Shown here in pieces: positions 1-8,098 of a DNA stretch of 13,301 bases. The position numbers and the translations under genes are program-made. The number at the start of each line of letters is the position of its first letter. Positions within the stretch are counted from its first letter, which is position 1. Source of the stretch: JAGWAZ01 sp050248595 (GTDB lineage: Bacteria; Bacteroidota; Ignavibacteria; OLB7); assembly GCA_050248595.1 (NCBI GenBank), contig JBFWSB010000088.1, positions 1 to 13,301 on the forward strand, given 5' to 3'. A model generated the notes under the pieces. It searched no databases. It saw nothing but the letters and a program-made list of their open reading frames with translations, and was not told the DNA's origin.

Positions 1-627
1 CAATCCCTGATCGAATGGTTACAGGGCTTGTCCCCTCTCGGCATTTACGCAGCACTCTTCATTACCACCTATATTGAGAATATATTCCCCCCCTCACCAA
101 GCGATGTTTTGATGCTCTTCATCGCCACGTTAATCGGTATCGGAACGATCAACATAGTACCTGCAATTCTGATCTCGACTGCAGGAAGTGTGTTGGGATT
201 TATCACAGCATTCTATCTCGGACGCCGCTTTGGACGTGCCCTCACCAACTCTACGAAGTTCCCCTTCATCACAAAAAAATCTGTTGAGAAAGTTGATGCC
301 TGGTTCGACAAATATGGATTCGGAGTAATTATCATCAATAGATTTATGGCAGGGACGCGAGCAGTTGTTAGCTTCTTTGCGGGAATGTCGGAACTGGAGA
401 TCAAGAGGACAACCTTCTTCTGCACAATATCTGCTCTGGCTTGGAACAGCATTGTGATTTGGCTTGGAAGTTTCTTAGGTGAAAACTGGCAGAAAGGTGA
501 AGAGATTTTGCGCCAATATGGATTGGTAGTCTCCATCATTTTTGGGTGCGCTGTTCTCTTCTTTGTTGTGAGGTGGTTAGTAATGAGAGGGAGAGAGAAG
601 AGGCGAGAAAAAAAGTTAGACGAGTAA
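1..627 (+). CDS. DedA family inner-membrane protein (5' end outside window)
   Basis: The frame is open from base 1. The codons before the TTG at 28 read as normal protein (QSLIEWLQGLSP), so the gene almost certainly begins left of the window and the TTG is not its start. The visible ~208 residues are strongly hydrophobic with several membrane spans and show the DedA/SNARE-associated (VTT) pattern: an acidic residue followed by a proline-rich re-entrant stretch (ENIFPPSPSD, about residue 25), then after a helical linker the second signature FMAGTRAVVSFFAGM, and a basic C-terminal tail (RGREKRREKK). The family consists of inner-membrane proteins linked to lipid-carrier (undecaprenyl phosphate, phospholipid) translocation, membrane-potential homeostasis and envelope integrity. 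The substrate of this member cannot be told from sequence. It ends 21 bp before the convergent SirB1-like gene. A C7 run lies at 87-93. Confidence 0.9.
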   Translation, partial: QSLIEWLQGLSPLGIYAALFITTYIENIFPPSPSDVLMLFIATLIGIGTINIVPAILISTAGSVLGFITAFYLGRRFGRALTNSTKFPFITKKSVEKVDAWFDKYGFGVIIINRFMAGTRAVVSFFAGMSELEIKRTTFFCTISALAWNSIVIWLGSFLGENWQKGEEILRQYGLVVSIIFGCAVLFFVVRWLVMRGREKRREKKLDE

Positions 628-648
628 TCTGCCTTCACGATACTGCCA

Positions 649-1521
649 CTATTCTCCCTCGGCCAGGATTCGTATTCCCTCCTCCATTCCGAGAGCAAGC
701 CTCGGCTCTGACTCTTGGTAAATTTCAGCAAGATTGCGGAGCATCCTCGCCACAATGTGCCGTCCCCCCACTGGCTCAAGGAAACCGGGGTGGAACTCCA
801 CACCAATCGACTGAAGGAAGGTTTTACACTGTTCTTCGGTCACGACCACACCATCGTTGAACGGGTCGATCAAGAAGTCTTCGTCTTCACTTTTGTACCG
901 AGCCAAGAAGTGAACAGGAAAACTGACTCCGTGAAGGGGAAGTCCGAGACGTTGCGCCAAAAGGAGCCAGACCACTGTCATCGTCACAGGAATTCCACGA
1001 CGCCGGTCGATAACGCTGTTCAGGCAGGAGTTTTCTGGGTCTTGATATTTGTTCTGGGAGACTCCCTTCCACAACTGTTGGCGCACGAGGTAAATTCGGA
1101 ATTCCCGAATAGCCTCCATCCCAAGGTTCGACTCGCGAGTACGCCACCGCAACAGTTCAGCCATCGTATCGAGTTTGGAGCGATAAGCCATTGCATCCAA
1201 ATCAGGATAACGGTGCATTGCTACAGCTAACGTTGCCCCCTCAAGGTCAAAATCATCATCGTCCTCTTTGCCCGCTCCACTTTCGCTCACCAGTCGCAAT
1301 CCATCGAGCATTCTTCGCATCCCGATCTCGCTGAGGGCATCTTGCGCAGCAATGTGAAGTTCGCTGTCGTACTGAAGCTCCCCCTTTCCGTCGATAATAT
1401 CGCGGAGTTGTAGGGTTGCCAACGTCCCAAGTTCAGTCAACCGACCGAAGACAGCCTCACGTACCGTTGGGTCAGGATCGTCGAGCAGACGAACAAGTGA
1501 ATCAAGTTCTCGATCAACCAT
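649..1521 (-). CDS. SirB1/transglutaminase-like family protein with HEAT-like N-terminus
   Basis: About 290 residues. The first ~45 look like one HEAT-type helical repeat (LVRLLDDPDPTVREAVFGRL). The C-terminal part has the SirB1 transglutaminase-like signature: DPENSCLNSVIDRRRGIP, then RLGLPLHGVSFPVHFLARY, then LIDPFNDG, supplying the Cys, His and Asp positions expected of this fold. Biochemical function in the family is not established. Relatives are often annotated as SirB1 regulator-like or tetratricopeptide-containing proteins. I chose ATG 1521 rather than the TTG at 1524 because a GGAGG Shine-Dalgarno lies 7 nt upstream. The stop of the upstream LOG-family gene overlaps this start as TGATG, so the two are very probably translated from one mRNA by coupling. 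The gene converges with dedA. Confidence 0.85.
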   Translation of the reverse strand: MVDRELDSLVRLLDDPDPTVREAVFGRLTELGTLATLQLRDIIDGKGELQYDSELHIAAQDALSEIGMRRMLDGLRLVSESGAGKEDDDDFDLEGATLAVAMHRYPDLDAMAYRSKLDTMAELLRWRTRESNLGMEAIREFRIYLVRQQLWKGVSQNKYQDPENSCLNSVIDRRRGIPVTMTVVWLLLAQRLGLPLHGVSFPVHFLARYKSEDEDFLIDPFNDGVVVTEEQCKTFLQSIGVEFHPGFLEPVGGRHIVARMLRNLAEIYQESEPRLALGMEEGIRILAEGE

Positions 1522-2465
1522 CAAAGATCCTCCAAGTCAGTTCTGATGTGCCCCGGATCAATTCTCCTCCCTTCTCCCACTTGATGGTGTGTCTCAAGTC
1601 TGTTCGTCAAGTATGTAAAGGCATCGTCTACCGAGTCGCTACGGTGAAACAAGTTCAAGTCTTCTTCTGAAATCATGCCGGTCTCTACCAAATAGTCGAG
1701 GTTAATCAGGTTCTCCCAGAACTCTTTGCCGTAGAGAACGATTGGCAAGTGCTTTGTCACTTTCCCGGTCTGCACAAGAGTCAATGCCTCCATCAACTCG
1801 TCGAGCGTTCCAAAACCTCCGGGAAAGATCACCACAGCATTTGCAAGTGACATGAAGAAGAGTTTCCTCATGAAGAAGTAGTGGAACTCAAAGTTGAGAG
1901 AAGCCGTTGCATACTGGTTTGGAGTCTGCTCAAAGGGGAGAGAAATGTTCAGTCCAATCGAATCTCCACCGGCTTTGTGAGCACCTCTGTTTGAAGCTTC
2001 CATGATGCCAGGGCCGCCACCACTACAAATCAGAAATGACCTTCTCCCCTCTGGCGTTGTTACCATCTCTCCCCACTCGGTAAGTCGCCGACCTAACTCC
2101 ACTGCATCGTCGTAATACCGAGCCATCTTTAACTTGTACTGAAGCCGCTTCAGTTGCAACTCTAACCCATCTTTTGAACCACTTTCTTGGTTTATCAGTT
2201 CTTCGATTGCAGCAATCTCAGCCTGTACAGACTCCGTTGGTTGAACTCGAGCCGAGCCAAAGATCACAATTGCACCATCGATATTGTGATGTTCAAGTCG
2301 AGTAACTGGTTCCAGATATTCAGCCATGATGCGAATAACGCGAGCCTCTCGACTATTCAAGAACTCTTTGTTGTTATAGGCTTTCACCATTGGGCTGTCA
2401 GGCCCCTTTTCATATGGATTTTGGTTCATTCTCCTTATTCTCTGCTGATCCCGTTTATTTCCCAC
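1521..2465 (-). CDS. LOG/TIGR00730-family Rossmann-fold nucleotide phosphoribohydrolase-like protein
   Basis: 314 residues. It contains the two diagnostic LOG (lysine decarboxylase-like) motifs: GGGPGIMEASNRGA (about 149-162) and PGGFGTLDELMEAL (about 215-228). These build the phosphate-binding site and carry the catalytic Arg/Glu of enzymes that cleave nucleoside 5'-monophosphates to free base and ribose 5-phosphate. Cytokinin ribotides are the plant substrate; bacterial members act on AMP-like substrates. It is longer than the ~190-residue minimal LOG: a ~60-residue polar N-terminal part and a helical segment (about 80-125) are added, as in the larger bacterial subgroup. The GTG start at 2465 follows GGGGTGG by about 7 nt; the alternative ATG at 2429 has an AAGGAG too close to be useful. 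It overlaps the following SirB1-like gene by TGATG. Substrate is not determinable. Confidence 0.88.
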   Translation of the reverse strand: MGNKRDQQRIRRMNQNPYEKGPDSPMVKAYNNKEFLNSREARVIRIMAEYLEPVTRLEHHNIDGAIVIFGSARVQPTESVQAEIAAIEELINQESGSKDGLELQLKRLQYKLKMARYYDDAVELGRRLTEWGEMVTTPEGRRSFLICSGGGPGIMEASNRGAHKAGGDSIGLNISLPFEQTPNQYATASLNFEFHYFFMRKLFFMSLANAVVIFPGGFGTLDELMEALTLVQTGKVTKHLPIVLYGKEFWENLINLDYLVETGMISEEDLNLFHRSDSVDDAFTYLTNRLETHHQVGEGRRIDPGHIRTDLEDL

Positions 2466-2793
2466 TAAAAATCCACCCCAAGTTTTTGATCCTAACCTAA
2501 CACGATTACCGGCTATCTATCCATCTTGATCCTACCCAATCAACCCTCCACGTCTGGTGAGTTGTGACGCAGCCTGGTCACATTAGTTCTCCAACTTCGG
2601 GTTGTTTGCCGAGCAGACCAATCACACTTAGAACCAATCTAATGATTGTCAATTGCTGCACTAACCGAGCAAAGTCCAGACCACTCGTCTTGCTCACTCG
2701 ATTCTCTTTTGCGGAACGTTTGTTGCCGAGTAAATGGTGACGAATGCAGGAGACAGCGCGTCTTTTGCCTGAGCATATTCTTCAGCACCTTAA
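2466..2793. other. 328-bp intergenic region, upstream of LOG gene and downstream of ygfZ
   Basis: No supportable gene. A 46-codon minus-strand frame (2639-2776) resembles nothing I know. Small structures are present: a perfect 6-bp inverted repeat TGTGAC-N8-GTCACA (2563-2582), a short CAAC/GTTG stem-loop just after it, two direct copies of TTGATCCTA exactly 40 bp apart (2486 and 2526) in the leader of the LOG gene, and loose copies of a GTTGTTTGCCGAG / GTTTGTTGCCGAG string. The promoter of the LOG-SirB1 pair should lie here, but I cannot identify a convincing -10/-35. No tRNA fold was found. Confidence 0.5.
2563..2582. promoter_or_regulatory. Inverted repeat TGTGAC-N8-GTCACA, possible operator
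   Basis: Perfect 6-bp arms separated by 8 bases (GCAGCCTG), about 100 bp upstream of the LOG-gene start. The half-site resembles that of CRP/FNR-type dimers (TGTGA/TCACA), but the spacing here, 10 between TGTGA and TCACA, is wider than the 6 of a canonical CRP site. It could equally be an RNA stem or chance. Confidence 0.25.
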
Positions 2794-3801
2794 TCAGAAC
2801 GGAAGCATTGCAAGCTTACCCGTAGCAATTGAATGTTCTGGGTTTTCAGAGAGGAACAGCTCAACATCAAGGTCTGGAATTGCATACGCAGCCCGAATGT
2901 ACCCAAGTCCAATCAGACCATGTTGTGGAGAGCTTGCGAGAGTTGTGAGAATTCCAACAGGCTCGTTGCCAACAACTTCGCGAATAGCAATCTCTCCATC
3001 CACAGTAAGTTTCTCTGCGTCATCAACATGGACTTTCACTCCTATCAATCGCCGCTTCACCTTGTCATAGGTATCGAGTCTGGCAATAACTTCTTGACCG
3101 ATGTAGCATCCCTTAGTAAACGAGACGTGAGAAACTAAACCAGCTTCAAGCGGATTGTAGTCCCCTGATAACTCCGCATTGATCTCCCCCTTCCCCGCCT
3201 CCACGCGCAAAACTTGGCGAGTCTCCTCACTTAGCTGCTCAACTCCTCTCTCAACAAACATCGCTATCAAGGCAGATAGCTTCCCCGCATTCACTACGAG
3301 CAAGGCTCCTTCCGGTCCAGCCAGACCAACATCACGTAAAAGGAGTGCCCGTTCACCATCAACGTCAACCTCAGTAAAATCCCCACCCTTTGGTATACTT
3401 ACGCCAAAGAGTTCACTCACAATTCCACGCACCCCCATTCCATAGAGACCAACCAAGGCATATTCCTCTGAGACATCGGATGTTTCGAAGTCATCCATGA
3501 TTGTATACTTATCAAGCCAAGAGCGTACCCCCTCAACGCCGCTCCCTTCAAGGAGAAGGAGTATGTGATCCTCCATAGCAACAACGCGGAGTACTTCAAG
3601 AATTCTCCCCTTTTCCGTGGTGAGGATGGTTGTTCGCTCCTGCCCCGTTTTCAAATTTCCAACATCGCCAGTTGAAAGCCGGTGAAGCAAGTCGAGTCGA
3701 TCACTTCCAACCCCGCGAATAACTCCACGATTCAATTTGGCAAAAGCAGCACGGCTCGTTAGGCTAACATACTCGCTTTCACCAGGTCTGTATAGTTGCA
3801 T
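2794..3801 (-). CDS. ygfZ: Folate-binding YgfZ/GcvT-like protein (Fe-S cluster maintenance)
   Basis: 335 residues, the normal length for the family. The diagnostic YgfZ signature K-G-C-Y-I-G-Q-E lies at about 230-237, followed by the usual VIARLDTYDKVKRRLIGV. The N-terminal two thirds have the GcvT-like folate-binding layout (LLHRLSTGDVGNL, then TTEKGRILEVLRV). YgfZ/IBA57-type proteins are cytosolic, bind tetrahydrofolate, use the signature cysteine (here about C232), and support assembly or repair of certain [4Fe-4S] enzymes, including the tRNA methylthiotransferase MiaB in E. coli. The start is ATG 3801, where the conserved N-terminus begins; no strong ribosome-binding site precedes it, only an A/G-rich AAAAGAA. 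It is transcribed alone, with 328 bp to the next minus-strand gene and a divergent peptidase gene upstream. Confidence 0.88.
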   Translation of the reverse strand: MQLYRPGESEYVSLTSRAAFAKLNRGVIRGVGSDRLDLLHRLSTGDVGNLKTGQERTTILTTEKGRILEVLRVVAMEDHILLLLEGSGVEGVRSWLDKYTIMDDFETSDVSEEYALVGLYGMGVRGIVSELFGVSIPKGGDFTEVDVDGERALLLRDVGLAGPEGALLVVNAGKLSALIAMFVERGVEQLSEETRQVLRVEAGKGEINAELSGDYNPLEAGLVSHVSFTKGCYIGQEVIARLDTYDKVKRRLIGVKVHVDDAEKLTVDGEIAIREVVGNEPVGILTTLASSPQHGLIGLGYIRAAYAIPDLDVELFLSENPEHSIATGKLAMLPF

Positions 3802-4137
3802 CGGTTCTTTTGGTATAGAAAACGTTGTTTTGTGAAGGGAGAATATAGCACAGACCCGATCTCCCAGAGTATGCGGTTCGTAAGCATCTGTGCATTTCTC
3901 TTGATTTAAGAGAGAAGAGAGATAGAACCGACCTTACAAGACAATTCTCAGCCCCACTTTGTACCCTCCCACTTTGGATTTGTAAAGTTCCCGCAGACGA
4001 TCAATGCTTTGCTTGGTAAGTAATCGAGCAAATTCACTCGGCTGGAACCCTCCAAGAGAAGGCAGGTTGTGCGGAACTCACTATTTTCCTCTATGCAGAC
4101 CAAGTCATGTTCCATCAGAATTGAGCCTCGCGACAGA
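3802..4137. other. 336-bp intergenic region between ygfZ and the M1 peptidase gene
   Basis: The divergent upstream region of ygfZ (-) and the M1 peptidase (+). I see an inverted repeat GGGAGA/TCTCCC (3837-3842 and 3860-3865), a purine-rich patch at 3907-3924 and a possible coding remnant on the minus strand (listed separately). No promoter could be defined with confidence. Confidence 0.5.
3934..4115 (-). pseudogene. Possible remnant coding segment (minus strand), unrecognised
   Basis: A minus-strand frame open for 47 codons ends at TAA 3934-3936. It reads like a natural C-terminus: GGFQPSEFARLLTKQ, then SIDRLRELYKSKVGGYKVGL, then RIVL. It has no usable ATG, GTG or TTG start and is closed upstream by a TGA at 4078-4080. 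In the neighbouring frame a second open stretch starts at ATG 4115 (MEHDLVCIEENSEFRTT). The two could join through one frameshift near 4058-4072 into a ~63-residue product. No family is recognised. It may be a decayed gene, a small frameshifted gene, or chance. Confidence 0.22.
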
Positions 4138-7100
4138 ATGATCAGACATCTACGCCTTCGTTTTGCCCTCTGCTCTTTTGCACTCTTTCTTACCTCTTCA
4201 CACCTGTTCGCATGGCAGCAACGCGTTCACTACCAAATGGAGATTCATCTCGACACTCGCACCCACTCATACACGGGAACACAACGCCTGACCTACGTCA
4301 ACAACTCACCCGACACAATCGAGCACGTTTACTATCACCTCTTCTACAACGCCTTTAGGCCAGGAAGTGGTATGGATCGCCGCGATAAATCACTCCCCGA
4401 AAGTTGGAAGAATATCGACGAACTTACCCCCGATCAACGTGGCAACGTCGAAGTTCACTCGCTTACTCAAGAGGGGACACCGCTACAATGGTCAGTCTAC
4501 GAGACAATCCTCACGGCAGACTTAGCCCAACCTTTGCTTCCGGGCGATTCCACTGAACTTTTGATGGAGTGGGAGTCTGTTATTCCACTTCTGAAGCGAA
4601 GGGGTGGATGGAACAGCCCTGAAGGGATAGAATTTTCGATGTCGCAATGGTATCCAAAACTTGCCGAGTACGACCGCAACGGATGGCATCCCGATGAGTA
4701 TGTGGAACGAGAGTTCTACGGTGTCTTCGGCACGTTTGATGTAGAGATAACTCTTCCGGCAACATACGTGGTGGGTGGAACTGGCATCGTTACGAACCCA
4801 AATGAAGTAAAGTGTGGATATGACTTTCAGGGACAAGACACGATTCTCCTCTCGCCAACTTCGGGGAGTGGAGAAAAGACCTGGAAGTTTCATGCAGAGA
4901 ACGTGCACGACTTCGCATGGGTAGCGGACAAGCAGTATGCACACCAGATTACGCACATCGGTGAGACCCGAATCCACATCTTGGTCAGGAAAAGCTATCT
5001 CGACCGCTTCCCCTCCTGGCGGTATGCAGCCCAGTGGACGAGAGAGATTCTGGAATACTATGGCAAGCGTTTTGGTGAGTATGCTTGGCCACAGTTCACT
5101 GTAGCACATGCTGGTGATGGAGGGATGGAGTATCCCATGCTCATCATGATAACTGGATATAGAGGGTTCAGTTCTCTCTATCGAGTGATTGCCCACGAAG
5201 TTGGCCACCAGTGGTACTACGGCATGATGGCAAACAACGAAACGCAGCAAGCTTGGCTCGACGAAGGCTTGACGCAGTTTTTGACCGACGAAGTTGATCG
5301 AGACCTGAATGGAGAACCAGCTTCCAACGCATCTTGGTTGCGTCGTCTTGTCTATCCACTGGACAATGCTCGGTGGAGAGAAGTCTATCCCTACTATCAA
5401 CTCTCCGTTATTGGTTACGATGAACCACTAAACACTTTTCACGATAGATTCCGGGAGCCAACAACGGCAAGCCTTGTCTATTCTAAAGGCGAAGCAGTTG
5501 TTAGGCAACTTCAGTATATGTTCGGTGATTCACTCTTCGACGAAGGAATGCGCACCTACTATACCGAGTGGAAGTTCCGTCATCCCGACCAACGCGATTT
5601 CGAGAGAGCGATGGAAAAGGCGACCGGAATGCGCCTTGATTGGTTCTTTAACCAGTGGATTGGATCGGACAAAACGTGCGACTATGCCATGGAGTCGATC
5701 AGCTCAGAACAGAATGGAGACGGAACTTGGCAAGTCACTGTCGAGTTGTCGAATCGTGATGAGATTGTGATGCCGATTGACTTGACTTTAACGTACGAAG
5801 ATGGAACAAAAGCTACGGCAAACATTCCTGTAGAGAATTGGAAGAAGCCGGGGGTAGACTATCATCTGCCTCGCTGGTTTTGGGTAGACCGAACGTATCG
5901 GGCAACGTTCACAACTCCGAAGAACGTTATCAGAGCTGAAATTGATCCCTCGTTAACTCTACTCGACCTTGACCGAACGAACAACATCGCTACAACTGGA
6001 CTGATAAGTAATCTCCTCCCCCCATCCCACGTTGCCTTCTGGCGTCGATGGGATTTGCAACGGCCACTCGGCAAATACTCCGTTCGCTTGCGACCTACAA
6101 TCTGGTATTCTGAAGCTGAAGGGGGACAGGTTGGATTCCTTGCTGATGGAGGTTACGCCTTTGATCGCTATAACAGCTCTCTCGGACTTTACTATAACCT
6201 TGGTTCAAGTCGGATCAACTACAAAGGTAGATATGAAACGCCCGTTTCATTTCTGGGACGTCTTGGTCGAGTTGAGATGTTTGCCACCAACAATGATGGT
6301 CTCGAACTGTGGAGAGTTGGTCTGAGCAAAGAACTTCGCCCCTTCTACTACAGCACAAGTCTCTACCATAAACTGCAACTCTACGCTGAACACTCACGGC
6401 TTGCCGGGAATATCTATCCGAATGCAGTTGCTCCATGGAACTCGGAAGAGGTCAACCGCGTTGGCTTAGAGTATCGACTAACGCAACGAGGCTGGCAGCA
6501 GAGGAATGAGCTTTCACTTGAAGTTTCAGCTACGGCTGGAGCAGACAAGGGGTTTGCACAGTGGAAGGTTCAAGGTTCATCGAACCAAAGCCTGTTCGGT
6601 TTGGATGTTGAGGAGAATTTGTTTCTGGGTACGAGTCTCGGCACGCCCCCCCCACAGTTCAAGTTCAACGGAGCAGGCTCATCATCTCGGACGATGCACG
6701 ACAACGTGATCAACCGCCTTGGCATGAATGCTGCTCCTGACTTTGCCGAGCGCAATCACCTCATACTCCCTACCGAAGGATACTTAGTCGCGCTTACAGA
6801 GGCTCCCGATTCACTCCGGTATGGCAACCACCTTGCAAACGGAAGAGTTAGGGTAGGCTTCAGTAGGCTTTCATCAGTGCTGAACATCTGGCCTCTCGAC
6901 CACGTCGGCTTTAGTCTCTACGCAGCTGGAGGTTGGGTTCTCCCCGACGTTGTCACCTTCAAGTCCTTCGAGCAATATCATGTCGAGGGGGGAAGTATCG
7001 TTTCAATTGATCTACTGAACCTTCTATTCACTCAACCACAGAAGGATCTTATTGACAGTCCAAACCCTGTTCGTCTATCCCTCTACATACCATTCTGGAC

Positions 7101-7164
7101 ATCGTCAACACTATTAGAAGAGGAGGGGTTGAAGTGGCGGTGGGGAATCAGTATTTCAGAGTAG
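4138..7164 (+). CDS. Secreted M1-family zinc metallopeptidase with C-terminal beta-barrel-like domain
   Basis: 1008 residues from ATG 4138. That start gives a clean signal peptide (MIRHLRLR, a hydrophobic run, then LFA before WQQ). A GTG at 4069 with an AGAAGG upstream would add 23 residues and cannot be excluded. The M1 gluzincin core has an exopeptidase-type motif GGMEYP (328-333), zinc motif HEVGH (353-357), third zinc ligand in DEGLTQ (E376, 18 residues after the second His) and probable catalytic Tyr448. The catalytic domain runs to about 515, followed by a small beta domain to ~610. Residues ~625-1008 alternate polar and aromatic/aliphatic residues with turn-rich gaps, like an outer-membrane barrel (for example SLGLYYNLGSSRINYKGRY, VGFSLYAAGGWVL). 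The barrel is a pattern-based inference. The protein ends in WRWGISISE and lacks the usual terminal aromatic residue. Probable role: surface or periplasmic aminopeptidase tethered to the outer membrane. A C8 run lies at 6646-6653. Confidence 0.88.
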   Translation: MIRHLRLRFALCSFALFLTSSHLFAWQQRVHYQMEIHLDTRTHSYTGTQRLTYVNNSPDTIEHVYYHLFYNAFRPGSGMDRRDKSLPESWKNIDELTPDQRGNVEVHSLTQEGTPLQWSVYETILTADLAQPLLPGDSTELLMEWESVIPLLKRRGGWNSPEGIEFSMSQWYPKLAEYDRNGWHPDEYVEREFYGVFGTFDVEITLPATYVVGGTGIVTNPNEVKCGYDFQGQDTILLSPTSGSGEKTWKFHAENVHDFAWVADKQYAHQITHIGETRIHILVRKSYLDRFPSWRYAAQWTREILEYYGKRFGEYAWPQFTVAHAGDGGMEYPMLIMITGYRGFSSLYRVIAHEVGHQWYYGMMANNETQQAWLDEGLTQFLTDEVDRDLNGEPASNASWLRRLVYPLDNARWREVYPYYQLSVIGYDEPLNTFHDRFREPTTASLVYSKGEAVVRQLQYMFGDSLFDEGMRTYYTEWKFRHPDQRDFERAMEKATGMRLDWFFNQWIGSDKTCDYAMESISSEQNGDGTWQVTVELSNRDEIVMPIDLTLTYEDGTKATANIPVENWKKPGVDYHLPRWFWVDRTYRATFTTPKNVIRAEIDPSLTLLDLDRTNNIATTGLISNLLPPSHVAFWRRWDLQRPLGKYSVRLRPTIWYSEAEGGQVGFLADGGYAFDRYNSSLGLYYNLGSSRINYKGRYETPVSFLGRLGRVEMFATNNDGLELWRVGLSKELRPFYYSTSLYHKLQLYAEHSRLAGNIYPNAVAPWNSEEVNRVGLEYRLTQRGWQQRNELSLEVSATAGADKGFAQWKVQGSSNQSLFGLDVEENLFLGTSLGTPPPQFKFNGAGSSSRTMHDNVINRLGMNAAPDFAERNHLILPTEGYLVALTEAPDSLRYGNHLANGRVRVGFSRLSSVLNIWPLDHVGFSLYAAGGWVLPDVVTFKSFEQYHVEGGSIVSIDLLNLLFTQPQKDLIDSPNPVRLSLYIPFWTSSTLLEEEGLKWRWGISISE

Positions 7165-7228
7165 ACCGGGCCGACGGCTGCTCTTCCTATCTTCTGATTT
7201 AATTTACCTTGTTTCTGAATAACTCTGT

Positions 7229-7978
7229 TCAATGCTCTTCCTTTGGATAACGTCCAAAATATTTTTCATACATACACTTCAAAATTAAAAAATCAGAAGG
7301 GAATTCATTAGCGTGAGATGAATACTCATCTATGCCGAAGAATGGCTTCAAAGTTGAATAATTTATTTGTGTTGTCAGTCGATTATCAAAGAAAACATAA
7401 AAACCATGCTCTATTTTTCCAAGTGTATCTCCAAAAACACAATAGATTTCTTTCAGGCCGTCAGCATTTGCATCATAAGCATACAACGAATTAGCAACAT
7501 ATCCCCATGACGACTTCAGAATAGGTTTTGACGTATAAACAAAGTCCTGCGTTAAAGAATCAGTCCAGATATATTTCAATAAAAACGAATCATTATCAAC
7601 GGCGATTAAATATACTGATGCAATTGCTACTACTGTATCCATTTCACCGTCCATGCCGAGGCTGGATGATGTTAGCACCTCATCATATGAAGTTGTGGCT
7701 ATTGAAATATACATACCAGAAGAATCTCTCCAAGATAATGCATCCTCTATTTCACCAGTTATGCCGAACTGCTCCTGTGCTTTATCAAGAACAGCTTTTG
7801 GAGTAATGGTTGTCAAAGTTTGAAAATTGATTTCACTGTTATTATTAAACAGATGAATATAGCTCCTTATACAGTCATGACAGACAATAGGTTCGGTATT
7901 TCGACATCCTGCTATAAGAAGCAACATGAAAGAAACGTCTAACGCTTTCAATCTCTTTATTTTAGATAAGTACATCAT
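7229..7978 (-). CDS. Hypothetical lipoprotein, AT-rich
   Basis: About 249 residues with no family I recognise. The N-terminus is a lipoprotein signal: basic KIKRLKALD, hydrophobic SFMLLL, then lipobox IAGC with the lipidated cysteine at about residue 25. The start is one of two adjacent ATGs (7978 or 7975), with no clear ribosome-binding site. The mature part is acidic and rich in Ser, Thr, Asp and Tyr. It holds a calcium-loop-like D-x-N-x-D-G string (YDANADGLKEIY, about residue 165), seen in FG-GAP or EF-hand-like proteins, which here may describe a surface beta domain. Two further Cys (CHDC) lie just after the lipidation site. The gene is visibly richer in A+T than its neighbours and sits beside transposon relics, which suggests horizontal acquisition. 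Confidence 0.72.
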   Translation of the reverse strand: MMYLSKIKRLKALDVSFMLLLIAGCRNTEPIVCHDCIRSYIHLFNNNSEINFQTLTTITPKAVLDKAQEQFGITGEIEDALSWRDSSGMYISIATTSYDEVLTSSSLGMDGEMDTVVAIASVYLIAVDNDSFLLKYIWTDSLTQDFVYTSKPILKSSWGYVANSLYAYDANADGLKEIYCVFGDTLGKIEHGFYVFFDNRLTTQINYSTLKPFFGIDEYSSHANEFPSDFLILKCMYEKYFGRYPKEEH

Positions 7979-8098
7979 GGAGCACTATAGAGACGGCAGG
8001 TGAAGTATGATGGAGAATCCATATTCAGGTGTCCGTGGCGGCAGATGGTGCCCTTAGTGATTTTAATGCTGTCTCTTTTAAAATACTATGGGCGATTA
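7979..8098. other. Unassigned 120 bp between lipoprotein gene and IS66 relic
   Basis: No gene is supportable. A 60-codon plus-strand frame begins at 8000 but resembles nothing known. A minus-strand frame reads ITKGTICRHGHLNMDSPSY before a stop close to the lipoprotein start, and might be another small relic. The element boundary of the IS66 fragment should lie here, but I see no terminal inverted repeat or target duplication. Confidence 0.3.

Noticed and set aside
213..806. 197-codon minus-strand frame spanning the dedA end and the sirB1-like end
   Set aside because: It overlaps two better-supported genes in other frames and shows no recognisable domain.
715..1230. 171-codon plus-strand frame inside the SirB1-like gene
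   Set aside because: A shadow frame antisense to a gene with clear family motifs and a coupled start.
2541..2620. tRNA-like string (GACGCAGCCTGGTCAC...)
   Set aside because: It recalls a D-arm (GCGCAGCCTGGT), but no anticodon arm, T-arm (GGTTCGAATCC type) or acceptor pairing could be built.
4522..5400. 292-codon minus-strand open frame opposite the M1 peptidase gene
   Set aside because: It lies wholly inside the M1 catalytic region, whose plus-strand motifs (HEVGH, GGMEYP) are unambiguous. The minus product is rich in improbable strings and matches no family.
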